Positions 49,704 through 60,700 of a DNA stretch of 64,000 nt are shown here, one piece after another (position 1 is the first letter of the stretch; each line of letters begins with the position of its first letter). The stretch spans positions 808,501 to 872,500 of the forward strand of contig OX485807.1 of the NCBI GenBank assembly GCA_950295325.1. The letters are read 5' to 3'. The notes below the pieces were generated by a model. It was not told the origin of the DNA and searched no databases. It saw only the letters and a list, made by a program, of their open reading frames with translations. Source of the DNA: Polytrichum commune (Eukaryota; Streptophyta; Polytrichopsida; Polytrichales; Polytrichaceae). Both the position numbers and the translations under genes were made by a program.

Positions 49704-51430
49704 CAATCCAGAATAGGAAGGTGTATTACAGTCAAGGCTTTCCCCTCTCTTTCCTGTTCCCTTTATAGTTCTAGTCCTTTAATAGTTGTGTCCATTTGGA
49801 GCATATACTAGATACCTATCACTCCTAATAAAGATGATATAGTGTTGATGTATTTGGCTGGGGAGAATCGAGGTTTATCTTCACTTTACATGCTCCAGGT
49901 TGTGAATCAAACAGTATTTTGGACTCACCTGATGAGGTAGACTTGTAAGGGTCTCGGTTAAGGCTTCGGTTAGAGTAAGTAATTACCGTGAAGAGAAAGT
50001 AGGTAATGTATGAGGTAGCTAACTTATACGAGAGCGAATCAATCTCACCACCTAGTTAAAACTAAGTAATTAAATAAGATTTATCAAAATAGAAATTCGT
50101 TAATTTTGTTGGACCTTGTTTTTATGAAGAAATTTTAACTCATTCATATCCTTGTTGTTAACGAACTTTCTGCCAATTATTAGCCTTACGTTTTCCTTGA
50201 ATGCTAGCCTCTCATTTTCCCATCTCTTTTATGCAAAGGTGAACCACACGTTTTGAAATTGCAAATTTTTTTATTGATTAAATGATGTGATACTATTATT
50301 TTCAATGTTCAATTTCATGTAAATTATAAAATTCAAATGCAATCATAATATTAATTTTAGTTTAATTAAAATGAAACACAAGTGTTGTGGGCCACGAAAA
50401 TCATAGTGTATCATATTTAGGGTCACATTCAGAGTTTGGAGAAGTGAAGTAAAACTTTGGTATGTCAACCAAGTTAACTCCTCTCTCAAATTAGTCAATA
50501 TTTGGTTAATTGTTACCGGGATGTGTGGGCATACGATCAGTTAGCTAGAATATTAGTAAGTTGATTCTCACTAACGCATATTGTTAAGTAAGTATCCTAA
50601 CTAGGTGGTGCAGGTGGACCCTAACTTGTTGTTTTAATTGAGATGGTGTAGCAAAAGGCAAGATGCATATTAAATATGACTAATTTCAAAATATTAAATT
50701 AAATCAACAATGGTGATCTTGAATGTCACACTAAGAAAGTGAAGGTCGTTGGAGGACATCTAAGGTCCCATCAAAATGTTGGTGTCTAAGTATGAGTTTG
50801 AAAGATTAGGCTAAATTGACAGTGGTGATCATATTGCAAGTTGAAATTAGGCTAACAAGTGGGAGAGAGGGAATTATTGTATACGAGCGTACCCCCATTC
50901 ATCCATCATAAAAGCCATGAAATAGTATGTAGTTCAAAAGTTACTTTTTGAAGTTGATTTGACATCGGTATTTGCTTTAAAGACCTAGAACTACTCTACT
51001 AAAGATGAAATAACAACAACTTTGTTGAGAGTTATGCTCATGTAGGATAATTTCCTCTCTCCTAAACAAGTGAAGCCTATTGACAATGGTACACAAATAA
51101 TTAAAAAAAATGTCCATGGTAGAGGTTATTTAAACATTGGTATCTAAGTATGAGTGCAACCATTGACAGTACCACCCCGACACAAAATCATTGCTGCTTA
51201 CAACACCTCAAATCATAGAATCACCATTGAAAATGACCGGTGGTCAACTATCCCAATCTCTAGAGATATAAGATGATGCTACTTCTATTCTACCAATGCA
51301 GTAGTTGAAAACAAAGCACACTTTGTGTTCACTACAAGCATACGAGAGTCCTAGGCAATTGACATGCATCACTGGAAGATTTGCATTGTTCTTTCATTGA
51401 CGTCGGACGATTGCGTAGGACCCATATGCT

Positions 51431-51655
51431 AGTACACCATTTATGGTATTTTGTGTCACTTAGTATTCGGAATTATGTGATGCAATGACTTCTTTCTCAT
51501 GAGTTTAATTTTTACTAATGAAAGTTGAATAGGTTGTTTGGACATTATAGAACATAATTGACTTTGTTGGGTAAAATATTTCATTTTTAACAAATAATTA
51601 TAGCATCACATAACTTCAAATAGTAAGTGATACTGAATACCATAAACGATGTAGT
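51431..51655. repeat. Family A inverted-repeat element, copy 4
   Basis: The left end TACACCATTTATGGTATTTT and right end (reverse complement TACATCGTTTATGGTATTCA) are well kept over about 40 bases, including GTGTCACTTAGTATTCGGAA. This copy shows the outer limits of the family best. Confidence 0.8.
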
Positions 51656-52120
51656 GGTTGGAGTGTCCCCTCTTCAACTTCATTATAGATAAGTTTCCTT
51701 CCCCATTTCAGAATGTAATACTAGACGGTCTCGAGTTTGTCTACCAATTGGATCATCAAGTTGGTATTTACTTCTATCCTATCGAGGCATTACACTCAGT
51801 TACTCTACGGAAGTAGCCCTTTCGACACCATCTTCACGTACTTCTAGTCCCACAAGCCTTTTGGCTTCTTCAACTTCAAAATCAACCTCGTTTCATTGAA
51901 AGAACTTGCGTTGAATCAACAGTGGCAAGCATTATTGATGTTGAAACTCGGCTAAGAAAGTGAAGGGTATTTGAAAATAGGTAATGCAAGGCAAGGTAAC
52001 ACTCATCCGATCACTTGGTGTCTGGACTATTATACCGATTCTAGAGAAGGTAACGCCCCACACTGTGGACTTGAGAACTGTTGTTGAAAGACAAACGATA
52101 CATGTGTTTCATGCATTTAC

Positions 52121-52630
52121 ATGGAGGGCGTGAGCTACAGAGCTCCTCATGGGAATCACCATTTCATGTTCACCCTCGTTTTGACTAAAATGGGGACTTC
52201 GATTTTCAATCTTGGCATGAATAGAGCTCAGCTATGGGGCTTTGGTTTTGTCACTACACCATGGCCTACTGAACTTGAAAGGATCAGGGCTCCCAAATAT
52301 ATAAAGTCTAAAGAGTGTTTCAACTATTATCATCAACATCCGCTATTCATATTTCAAATCCTAGCTCCAGTACTCCTACCACAAGCTGCAAGGAGCTTTG
52401 AAGCTACTTCGCATATTGTAATATATAAGCACAGAGCACACGTCTCCAGGGTTTTCATTTCAAATCATGAATCAGCTCAAAATAGATGCACAGTACTCAA
52501 GCTCTTGTTGAAAATTACAAAAATAAAGGAGACTGAAAATCCGTTAGAAGAATTTGAGAGTGTCATTTATAAACCCATCCATGTGGCTATGTTTGGCAAG
52601 AGGCTCCAGAAAACAATTATGATTATATAA
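52121..52630 (+). CDS. Doubtful hypothetical protein, 169 residues
   Basis: The longest uninterrupted ATG-started frame in the window. The predicted protein has no domain I recognise, no signal peptide, and a mixed composition with a Lys-rich C-terminal part (LKLLLKITKIKETENPLEEF). There is no visible TATA box or intron structure. It lies between old repeats and just before the exact 231-base duplication. It may be a chance frame, an exon of an unrecognised gene, or a relic. Low confidence. Confidence 0.2.
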   Translation: MEGVSYRAPHGNHHFMFTLVLTKMGTSIFNLGMNRAQLWGFGFVTTPWPTELERIRAPKYIKSKECFNYYHQHPLFIFQILAPVLLPQAARSFEATSHIVIYKHRAHVSRVFISNHESAQNRCTVLKLLLKITKIKETENPLEEFESVIYKPIHVAMFGKRLQKTIMII

Positions 52631-52768
52631 GTTAGTGTTTATTCATGAGAGTGGCAAAAGGGAGCATGTGGGGTGCATGCCCAAGGAGGAAAGTGTAATG
52701 TGATGAATGCTGATGCACGATTCGTTTCCTAATTCCAAACTCGCACTTTACTACTCTGCTTTCTCGTG

Positions 52769-53230
52769 TGTAATAATCAATCAGTTCGTGCTTCGTCCTG
52801 TGTTCAGGTGTGGCTCACATTAAGCCTACTTGCTGGGCTGGCTGGCTGGCTGGCAGGCAATCCTAAAGTGTTGAATTGAATCGACTTGAATGCTGATGAT
52901 TATGCTAACAATCCAAACTCTCAAACCGCGCCTGCGGTGTGAGTTCAAACACCCTGGTGCTTCCAATCAGCGGCCAACCACAGTTCCGTGGTTTGTATGT
53001 GTAATAATCAATCAGTTCGTGCTTCGTCCTGTGTTCAGGTGTGGCTCACATTAAGCCTACTTGCTGGGCTGGCTGGCTGGCTGGCAGGCAATCCTAAAGT
53101 GTTGAATTGAATCGACTTGAATGCTGATGATTATGCTAACAATCCAAACTCTCAAACCGCGCCTGCGGTGTGAGTTCAAACACCCTGGTGCTTCCAATCA
53201 GCGGCCAACCACAGTTCCGTGGTTTGTATG
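52769..53230. repeat. Exact tandem duplication, 231-base unit, two copies
   Basis: The block from TGTAATAATCAATCAGTTCG to CCACAGTTCCGTGGTTTGTATG is followed at once by a second copy that reads identically by eye. Each copy carries (GGCT)4 and a short palindrome CCACAGTTCCGTGG. Identity over 231 bases means a very recent event or an assembly artefact. Confidence 0.92.
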
Positions 53231-54496
53231 TAGTTGCTTTGCAGCAGTTGTAAACTGTTTATCTATTTATTTTTAGTTCTAATGAAGAAGGAAAAGGTTT
53301 CATCATCCCCAACGTTGCGAAAGTGGTGCTCCATGTAGTTCTGATTTAGATATGTCGAAGAGTCAGGGAAAAAGTCTTGCAGTTCATCACACATGAATGT
53401 GAAAATGCCCATAATTAGCAGAACTTTCGACGTATGTGAATTGTGGAGAACTTGCCGACTTGAATTTACAGAGGTGTGTAACGCTGTTAAGATCCAGGTA
53501 TGCTAACCCTTTCGCCAAAACGGATGATTTAGGCAAGTTAGCATAAGGTCAACAACACCTAGTTAAGCTATACTTAACCTTAATATGGATGGAATTGGTC
53601 CATTCTTCTTGTTTGCAATGGCTTTTGATTCTTCGTCTAGGGTCGGCCTCGTGAAGACATGTGACAAACATTCAAGGTACTCAAAAAAAAAATTTAAAAT
53701 GTCTAATCCAAAGTAGTGGAAGGTTAGACAACAATTGGACAACACAATTTTGTGCTTCTCTATATGTTTACGTTCTTGTGTAATTAGCAATCTTGTTTGA
53801 GTCCAAGATAAGTAATCTTGTTTGAGGTGCTCCACATTATTCGTCATTGATAATTATTGTAGTTAGGTTTTTGCTATCACTTAAACTAACCCAAGGACAA
53901 CAACGTAGGGTACAAGGTCTCAAGGAAGATTGAGCTAGTGTCTAAGGATTAATGTCAACATTGGATTAAGGTTTCTAACAACAATGTATATATTTTTACT
54001 CTTTCATTCTTTCTTAATAAAGCTTAATTCACACTCTTATGGACCATTGCTTCTTTCTTAGTCGTGTGTGATTTTGTTGTATGTATGTGGACCTTTATCA
54101 CTTTAAATCTATTCATTATAGCAGTCGTAAAGTTCAAAAGCTTGGCAAGTAGTCAACGACTCATGGTCAAGATAAAGTTTGGGGTAACCTCGTGGTCTTT
54201 GATTGCCATGAATTATGCTTGTGACAATCTAAAAGTTAAGTTCTCTTAATCAACCTACAAGCATCATGCAAATCTTCACAACTTCCTTTTGACCTTTCAC
54301 TATAATTTTTAGCATGTTATAATTATGGACTTGGACTTAGTCCAATTTTATTCAAATACCGGATGTATGGTTTATATGGTTTAAATGGAACTAAATAAAA
54401 AAAAATCTTGGACTTATGTTTCTAACTTTTTGTTTGACCTAATTTTCAACACAAGTTCCGAGCCTCACCTCCACAAAATGTTGTAACATAGACCTC

Positions 54497-54640
54497 CGGG
54501 TCATACTTGGGACTTGGGACTTAGGACTTGGGAGACAATGTGAAGTGGTAAGTCCCTACTTCCATGCTCTTAACAGTTGAGATTGCATGGATCAACATGA
54601 AATGAAATGGGACTTAGGACTTGGGACCCCACGTGATCCA
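54497..54640. repeat. Element with TGGGACTTGGGACTTAGGA ends, copy 2 (reverse)
   Basis: Reverse-complement match to 48690-48836: CTTGGGACTTGGGACTTAGG at the left, GGGACTTAGGACTTGGGACC at the right, with CATGCTCTTAACAGTTGAGA in the core. Confidence 0.65.
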
Positions 54641-54729
54641 ACCCTTATATTTTCATGGTCATGGCTCTTGGTTTGTGTGTAAAGCAACCCTTACCTTACA
54701 ACAAGCCTCATCGTGGAGGCATCTTGATA

Positions 54730-54851
54730 TCTTCCGGTTCTCTTCATTAATTCGATGTATATTCTCTAGATTCCTCTAAAACGATGGGTACTTTTCCTGA
54801 AGTCTTGAACTTGAACCAGTTGTTTCTCAAACTCAACCAGTTCATCTGCAA
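54730..54851 (-). repeat. Segment shared with 20060-20200 (reverse)
   Basis: The reverse complement contains GAACTGGTTGAGTTTGAGAA, AGAGGAATCTAGAGAATATA and GAACCGGAAG, matching 20060-20200. It is followed directly by the element at 54851. Confidence 0.6.
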
Positions 54852-55247
54852 CTACACTAAATATCACATTTAGTATCACAAACGGTATTTGTCTTGCTCA
54901 ATACTAATTGTAAACCGCGGTACAGTGCCGCCAACCCTAAATGTTAACCCAACATTATTTGTCATTCCTTGTAAAATTTTGGGGGATCATAGAATTACAG
55001 TGCTGCAGTTACTGTCACTACCTAAGTGATGTTTTCCCATCCAAATTTCAATCATCCACGACAATATTTCATCACAAGCCACTCAGAAGAGAAGGCAGGG
55101 TGTGGGCCAACGGATGAACTCATCCACTACCCACGACAGAATTCGTTCACTCATTCATAACAAGTGTCATCCGGAAAGTTACCACGGTGCCACAAAACGC
55201 CATATGGCACTCAACAAATAACAACATACTTAATTATTTAGTGTAGC
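54851..55247. repeat. Inverted-repeat element with ACTACACTAAA ends, copy 2
   Basis: The left end is ACTACACTAAATATCACATT; the right end in reverse complement is GCTACACTAAATAATTAAGT. Termini are shared with 21066-21482, interiors are not alike, and the ends are less complete. Confidence 0.6.
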
Positions 55248-55688
55248 AAGCCGGTCCTCACCCCGCTCATTGCGTTGGGCCCACGGAAATAGGGGCTCCA
55301 CCCAAACTGGGCGAGGGGGCGAGGCACAGGTGTCGGTGGCAAAAGCCAAGCAAGGCCGCCCGCCCCATCGCCACGCCAAGCCCAGCCAATTAAGCTAAGC
55401 ACCGGCATTATAGCCCAGGCACAGCTTTACAAGGCCACTGCAGCAGCAGGGACCCCTGTCCTCGTCATCACTGCTTGATGAGGAGGAGCGAGCATGCGTG
55501 AGAGTAAACACAAGAAATGAATAGGTGGGGTGCATACCAAAAGCTAGCCCTGAGGGGTGCCTATATTTGATAACCCTGCCTGCATCTCCACCCGCCGTCT
55601 ACGATAGCCCCCGGGCCTGCATGCGCTTTGTTGAACGTCCGGAGGGAATTGGGTGGCGGCCTTCACACGACCCTCTGGCCCCGCCCCG

Positions 55689-55725
55689 CCCTATTTATTC
55701 AGCGCCCTGGAAACGACGCCACGTG
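55689..55725 (-). promoter_or_regulatory. Promoter-like G-box plus TATA in an orphan GC-rich island
   Basis: On the minus strand a GGACACGTGGC G-box/ABRE (core CACGTG at 55720-55725) lies about 25 bases upstream of AATAAATAGGG (55690-55699), followed by GGGCGGGGC. The surrounding 55250-55900 is far richer in G and C than its neighbours. ACGTG G-boxes with CACGCG words nearby are typical of ABA-responsive promoters. No coding region can be linked to it on either strand. Confidence 0.35.
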
Positions 55726-55997
55726 TCCTCACCGCACTCACTCCCACGCCTGCCCCAGCGCCCTCTGCGCTTCGCTCTTGGACCAGGCTAGGCTAATTAA
55801 GAGGACACGCGCCTACGACGCTGCTTCATAGCTGGCCGTGTCACTAAGTCTACCAGGTGGTTACCAGGTGGTAGAAGTTACCAGCCTGCGCGATCGTCGT
55901 GAGTCCGCATAGGGAAAACTGGGGTTAAAGCTAAAGCTTTGGTGGTTGGGTCTCCATTACATGGCTGCCTTGTTTCCTTGCTACAGCGTGCATGGTA

Positions 55998-56512
55998 TTT
56001 AGGGCCATGAGCCAAGAGCCAAGAGCCAAGAGCCGTGACCATGAAATTGTGAGAGCCCAAAAGAAAGTGTCCAAAGGCCGCCCCGAGACACCTCCAAAAT
56101 CATGTAGTGTGGTCACGGATCCTCAAGTGTAGTGTGAAGCCATATGTGACCGGGCCCTCAACCAAATGCTATTTCAATGAATTTCTATTCATGCGGGTCC
56201 TCACGCATGATAAAATAAAATAAACCAATGGTTGTGAGCGTCCGAAGTGCCATGGTCTCCCGATTTTGTGTTAGGCGTAGTACCTCCAAGAGGTGGTTTT
56301 GGAATAGAGTCCAAGTGACTATGAAACACGGTCCATCCAATGCCTTGTAGAAATCCACGTAGACTTTACATCCATCTTGCATTCACATACTCCGCCGGCC
56401 CCTCAAGCATAGTGTGAAGTGAACTTCGACCGGCTCCGCCTTTTCCACCAATGAGAGTGCTTGAAGTGTAATGGTCACGGGCTCTCAGTCTCGTGTGTGA
56501 AGTGGCCCTTAG
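55998..56512. repeat. Family F inverted-repeat element, copy 2
   Basis: Left TTTAGGGCCATGAGCCAAGA with tandem GAGCCAA heptamers, then GAGCCGTGACCATG. The right end is TCTCGTGTGTGAAGTGGCCC. Shares CTCAAGCATAGTGTGAAGTG, GGCTCCGCCTTTTCCACCAA and a decayed central hairpin with 48879-49475. Confidence 0.75.
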
Positions 56513-56947
56513 TGTAACGCATACTATTTGTGAAGGGCCTAAGAAGTTTCAAAGTGTCACGGCCGCTGATCGGCAATACAATTACTATTCATTAGCATAA
56601 CTAACTTCTTAAAGTGGAGAGTTATTTATATTGTGACGTTTACCGCATCACATTGGGATATTTGAGATGATAGTTTTGCGTTCTAGGATGCAAGGGGAAG
56701 ATATGATTGAGCATACTAAAGGCAAGTGTTGTTTGTGTACATTTGTAGTCGGCTTATAGACCATTATGAAATATGGGCATACACCTCATAATATTGTTGA
56801 ACATACACGTGCCAAGGTATTAGTAAGCACACTTGAACGCTAAGTGGCATGAGGTGACACTAGTAGTGGAGTTGTTGATCATTAGTAATGTAACCTAGCA
56901 TACACCTCAAAACAAGGTAAGTGACACTAAGTACCATAAACAATGTA
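56510..56947. repeat. Family B element, copy 1
   Basis: Starts TTAGTGTAACGCATACTATT and ends GTAAGTGACACTAAGTACCA. Shares GGGCCTAAGAAGTTTCAAAG, TTGAGATGATAGTTTTGCGT and GAACATACACGTGCCAAGGT with 59296-59767. Termini resemble those of family A. Confidence 0.75.
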
Positions 56948-57280
56948 CCCCACTTCTCCTAGGATGGGAAATATGTGATTAAGAACAAGATGCAGTTTGT
57001 GAGTCCAAACCAATGCCATGACCATTGTTCTCATAGATTTTGGAGCTCATATGGATATCTAATTCATTACCAAAGTGAAGATTATTGTGTTCCTTAAATG
57101 GTCATATAGCCTCCCCCCCCCCCAAATCATGTTGAGTATCAGATCTAACATGATTATCATATTTTGAAAATATAATCCAATCATTTTTTAACATGAAATA
57201 TCCTTTTGGTATCCGCCTAACTACATACCACTTGAATTAGGTGAACTATTCAGATACGTAGCCAAATTGGGCATGTCTAC
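56947..57280 (+). repeat. Family S dispersed element, copy 7
   Basis: CCCACTTCTCCTAGGATGGG, GGAGCTCATATGGATATCTA, CCAAAGTGAAGATTATTGTG, CTTAAATGGTCATATAGCCT, then a run of about ten Cs near 57113. It directly abuts the family B element. Confidence 0.8.
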
Positions 57281-57804
57281 CTTAACTTGCATTTTGGTAA
57301 GATATTACAAACCTTAGCACTTGGGGCCAAACATATTTAGTTTCACAAAACCTACCAAGGGGGGACAACAAAAACTTGTGCTCTATAAGTTTGTTGGTGA
57401 CCTCTAAGTTTGCTAGTCCCAAGTCAAGCTCATTAGACACTAATGTGAGGACTTTGACTCTGGTTTAGGTTGGTTTTTCTTCAAATAAAAACAAGGGGCT
57501 TTCCAATAGTCATAAGTGTTTTCATCCTCACCCCTCGCACAGGTCCATCTCGATCATTCTTGTAACAAAATAACAAATAAAGGGGCTAACAAAATAGGTT
57601 ACAAACACTTGCAACAACTCAATGGAGTTAAATGTACCTATTGAAGTTATCCCTAGATGAAGGCTCACTCATCGTATGAAGTACTGTGTTTTATCCTTAT
57701 CCACCAAAATGTCTAGGGTTTTGAGAGCCCAAAGTGTTTTCGGCATTGTTTTCATCAAGTTTTGATGAGCAACAATCCTATCATGCCTTTTTTTCAACGC
57801 TTGA

Positions 57805-57831
57805 AGTTGTTGTTGTTGTTGTTGTTGTTGC
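57805..57831. repeat. (GTT)n microsatellite
   Basis: About eight GTT triplets, non-coding. Confidence 0.85.
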
Positions 57832-58355
57832 ATCATTGAGAATGATTCTCAAAGTTGTAACCTCAAGTTTCATAGCACCTTAGAGCATGCACTGGTTTTT
57901 GAAGTATGCATGGCAAATGATTATGGATTCATGAATTATTTTTTATCACTCAATAAAATTTCATCCCTCACAAATTTTGAGATTTGACTAAATAGTGCAT
58001 GTTTTGGGACTTGGTACCACACGCACTAAATGGGATAATGGGTGTACTATTGTATGGTTGGGGTGACCTAACACATACATTGGTTCCTTTGTTGGATTCA
58101 TGACTACAACCCTACCTCCAAGGAACTAGTGCAAGGGTTGGTTCGCCCTCCCCCTATTGTATGGGTGGTCCCAATGTAGGAGTAAAATTGGTTTCCTATA
58201 AACATGGTGTTCCACTATTCCAGTCTCCTTTGATAGGATTTTTTTAAACAATACAACTTCCTGCATGTGTCACCTTCAACAATACAAAATGGTAGGTTAA
58301 TATCGTTCATAATTGATTGTATGAGTTTGTGAACACTATATTCTTTGTCCATAAT

Positions 58356-58508
58356 GTACATAACATTACTCAGTTATTGAGTTGTGTTCATGGGCCCAAT
58401 AGTAGATTTGAGAATAAAGACCTCGGATACGGGAATCCGAGTGCTTGATATTGAATATGAGGTTAGGGCAGCTGAACACAACTCATTAGCTAGGTAATGT
58501 TATGTACT
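58356..58508. repeat. 153-base inverted-repeat element with 38-base arms and inner hairpin
   Basis: The left arm GTACATAACATTACTCAGTT continues with ATTGAGTTGTGTTCA; the reverse complement of the right arm is GTACATAACATTACCTAGCT then AATGAGTTGTGTTCA. An inner hairpin CTCGGATACGGGAATCCGAG lies at about 58424-58443. No coding capacity. Confidence 0.85.
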
Positions 58509-58612
58509 TAAGTCTTACGATCTTACATGTTTTTTTGCTTGCGCATGGCTCACTTCCCCACTTATTTAACTGCTTGTAACATGGTAGATTCACAAACCTT
58601 GTTAAATTTATA

Positions 58613-58970
58613 ACTACACTAAATATCCCAATGAGTGCGTGTGGTACTAATTCCCGAAATATGCGCTATTTGGCCAAGTCTCAAAATTAGTGAGGGTTGT
58701 ACATGCTCATTTACCATACATGATAAGAAACTAGTGTGTGCTCTAAGGTGCTTGTAGAGTAATATCAAACTTATATGCAAACACATGTTTGTCATAGAAT
58801 AGTGTTAGGATGAATAATGCCGGTACTTTCAGTGAATAATGCCAAGATGAATAGTGATTCTTATATCTTTTGTTGGAACTAATTTCATAGCTTAAAGAAA
58901 TTTAGTATCACCTTCAATAATTTCCCACACTCACTATTAGCCCTCCGTCACTAATTGGGATAATCAATGT
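58613..58970. repeat. Family C inverted-repeat element
   Basis: Left AATATCCCAATGAGTGCGTG, then TGGTACTAATTCCCGAAATA; right CCCTCCGTCACTAATTGGGA. A related copy lies at about 36786-37343, and left ends only near 22352 and 32398. Inside, sub-repeats of GTGAATAATGCC type recur. Confidence 0.65.
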
Positions 58971-59295
58971 GCTAATAAATGGATATAATCAGTGTGCTAA
59001 TCATTCATGAGTGGGTGAACTCATTTTCTATAAATATGGTTTTCATTATTTTAGCCTCCCTAAACTTGTTTCTTGCCAAATTCCTTGCATGTTCTACCCT
59101 CAAACACACATAATAATAAGTCCATGCTGAACTTGATATTCAGCAATTCTAGCAACAATCCTTGGTAACTTAGTTGGCAATGTCCAAGTGAATCTTTGAT
59201 CACTCCTTCACTGATGTCTGAATAAAAAGAGCACATGGTAACTTCAATCAGTGAGACTATTTGTTCTGGCTCACAAAAAACCATGTTTGTAGAAC

Positions 59296-59767
59296 TGCAC
59301 CGTTTAGGGTATTTAGTGTTACGGACACTATTAGCGAAGGGCCTAAACTAGATGCCTAGGGGTTTCAAAGTGTCATGCCTGCTAATTGTCGATATGATCT
59401 CATTTGTCAACATACGTAGTTTTTTAAATTGAAATTTTATCTACGTTATGACACTTAGAGTAGCAAATTGGGATCCTTTAGATGATAGCCTTGCGTTTTA
59501 ATATGCAAAGGGGAGATATTTATGAGTGTACAAATGGCAAGTGTCATTTGTATACACGTTAATCAACTTGTGAAGCATTATGTAACATAGGCATGCACTT
59601 CATAACATTATTGAACATACTCATGCCAAGATTTTAGTAAGGTCATTTGAATGCCAAGTATCGTGAGGTGACACTTATGGTGAAGTCATCAATGTAACTT
59701 AGCATACGCCTCAAATTAGGGTAAGTGACACTATTTCGCATGTGACACTATACCATAAACGGTGTAC
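59296..59767. repeat. Family B element, copy 2
   Basis: The left end TGCACCGTTTAGGGTATTTA and right end (reverse complement TGTACACCGTTTATGGTATA) are terminal inverted repeats. The interior matches 56510-56947 along its whole length. Confidence 0.8.
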
Positions 59768-60098
59768 ATTGTGTGGGTAGATGAATAGTGTGACTTACCA
59801 AAAGCAACCCCCTGTAGTACTATGACCCACAATGTACACCATCACACAAAGAAAATAGTGTCCAACCCTACATATGCTTGTCATGCCTGTATGCACCTCC
59901 TTCGCCTAGGTTGGTGATCTTTTAGATTCACACTATTTTTAGTCAATAGAAATAGAAAAAAATACAAAATGGACCTTTGCGGATAAATATTATGGGGTGG
60001 TCAATAAAGTGCATACATTGTACTAACCCTAATGTTTCTATGTGGAAAAGAACTCAATAGCATGGTCCACAATATTTACCGTAATCATCAACGTACTA

Positions 60099-60403
60099 TA
60101 GTACACCGTTTTGGTATTTAGTGTCACTTGGATGTCACTTACCGTATTATGAGGCCTCCCATAGGCTACACTATTGGTCAACTTGGTCAACCAATGACCT
60201 CAATAATATCTTCCTCTTTGCCTCATCAAGTGTCCCAATGTGCTACGAGGTCATAATGTAAATATTTTTCCACTTCAAGAAGTGACTTATATTGACAAAT
60301 AATATAAGTTGATAATTAGCATGCATGACACTTTGAGACCTCTAAGTATCTATGCAGTCTAGGTTGTTCGCAAAGAGTGTGCGTGACACTAAATACTATA
60401 AGG
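60099..60403. repeat. Family B/A-related element, shorter copy
   Basis: Left TACACCGTTTTGGTATTTAG, TGTCACTT; right GCGTGACACTAAATACTATA. The right half in reverse complement matches the left half of 59296-59767 (CTCAAAGTGTCATGCATGCT). Confidence 0.7.
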
Positions 60404-60700
60404 TAGATGAGTCTTAAGTGGTTCGTTTTCTTAATCATACCCCTATATTTGATTGGTATATGGTTTGGTGAGGATCAAAGAGCAAACATCATAAAGAAAC
60501 ATGTGTAAATGAGATTGGACTTCGTCCTCAAAACTTATTAACTATTCTACACTCAACAATGAACACGATTGGGGAAACCTATGTATTCAGTTAAGAAATC
60601 CACAAACATGCACTTCCGATAATCATAACTAAATCAAGAGAGGTCCGAATTTCAGTCCAATATGGGGATATGTTCATGCAACATGAGTGTTATTGTGTAA
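60403..60700 (-). repeat. Family S dispersed element, copy 8 (reverse)
   Basis: GGTAGATGAGTCTTAAGTGG, TTGATTGGTATATGGTTTGG, AATGAGATTGGACTTCGTCC, CTCAACAATGAACACGATTG. Reverse-complement match to the family, and its left edge shows the terminal inverted repeat clearly. Confidence 0.7.

Noticed and set aside
52880-53230. C/D-box snoRNA suggested by TGATGATTA in the duplicated 231-base unit
   Set aside because: No matching D box (CTGA) at a suitable distance and no terminal stem; a chance C-box-like word.
55525-55791. 88-residue plus-strand frame in the GC-rich island
   Set aside because: No ATG (GTG-opened), Pro/Arg composition follows the GC content, and stops close it on both sides.
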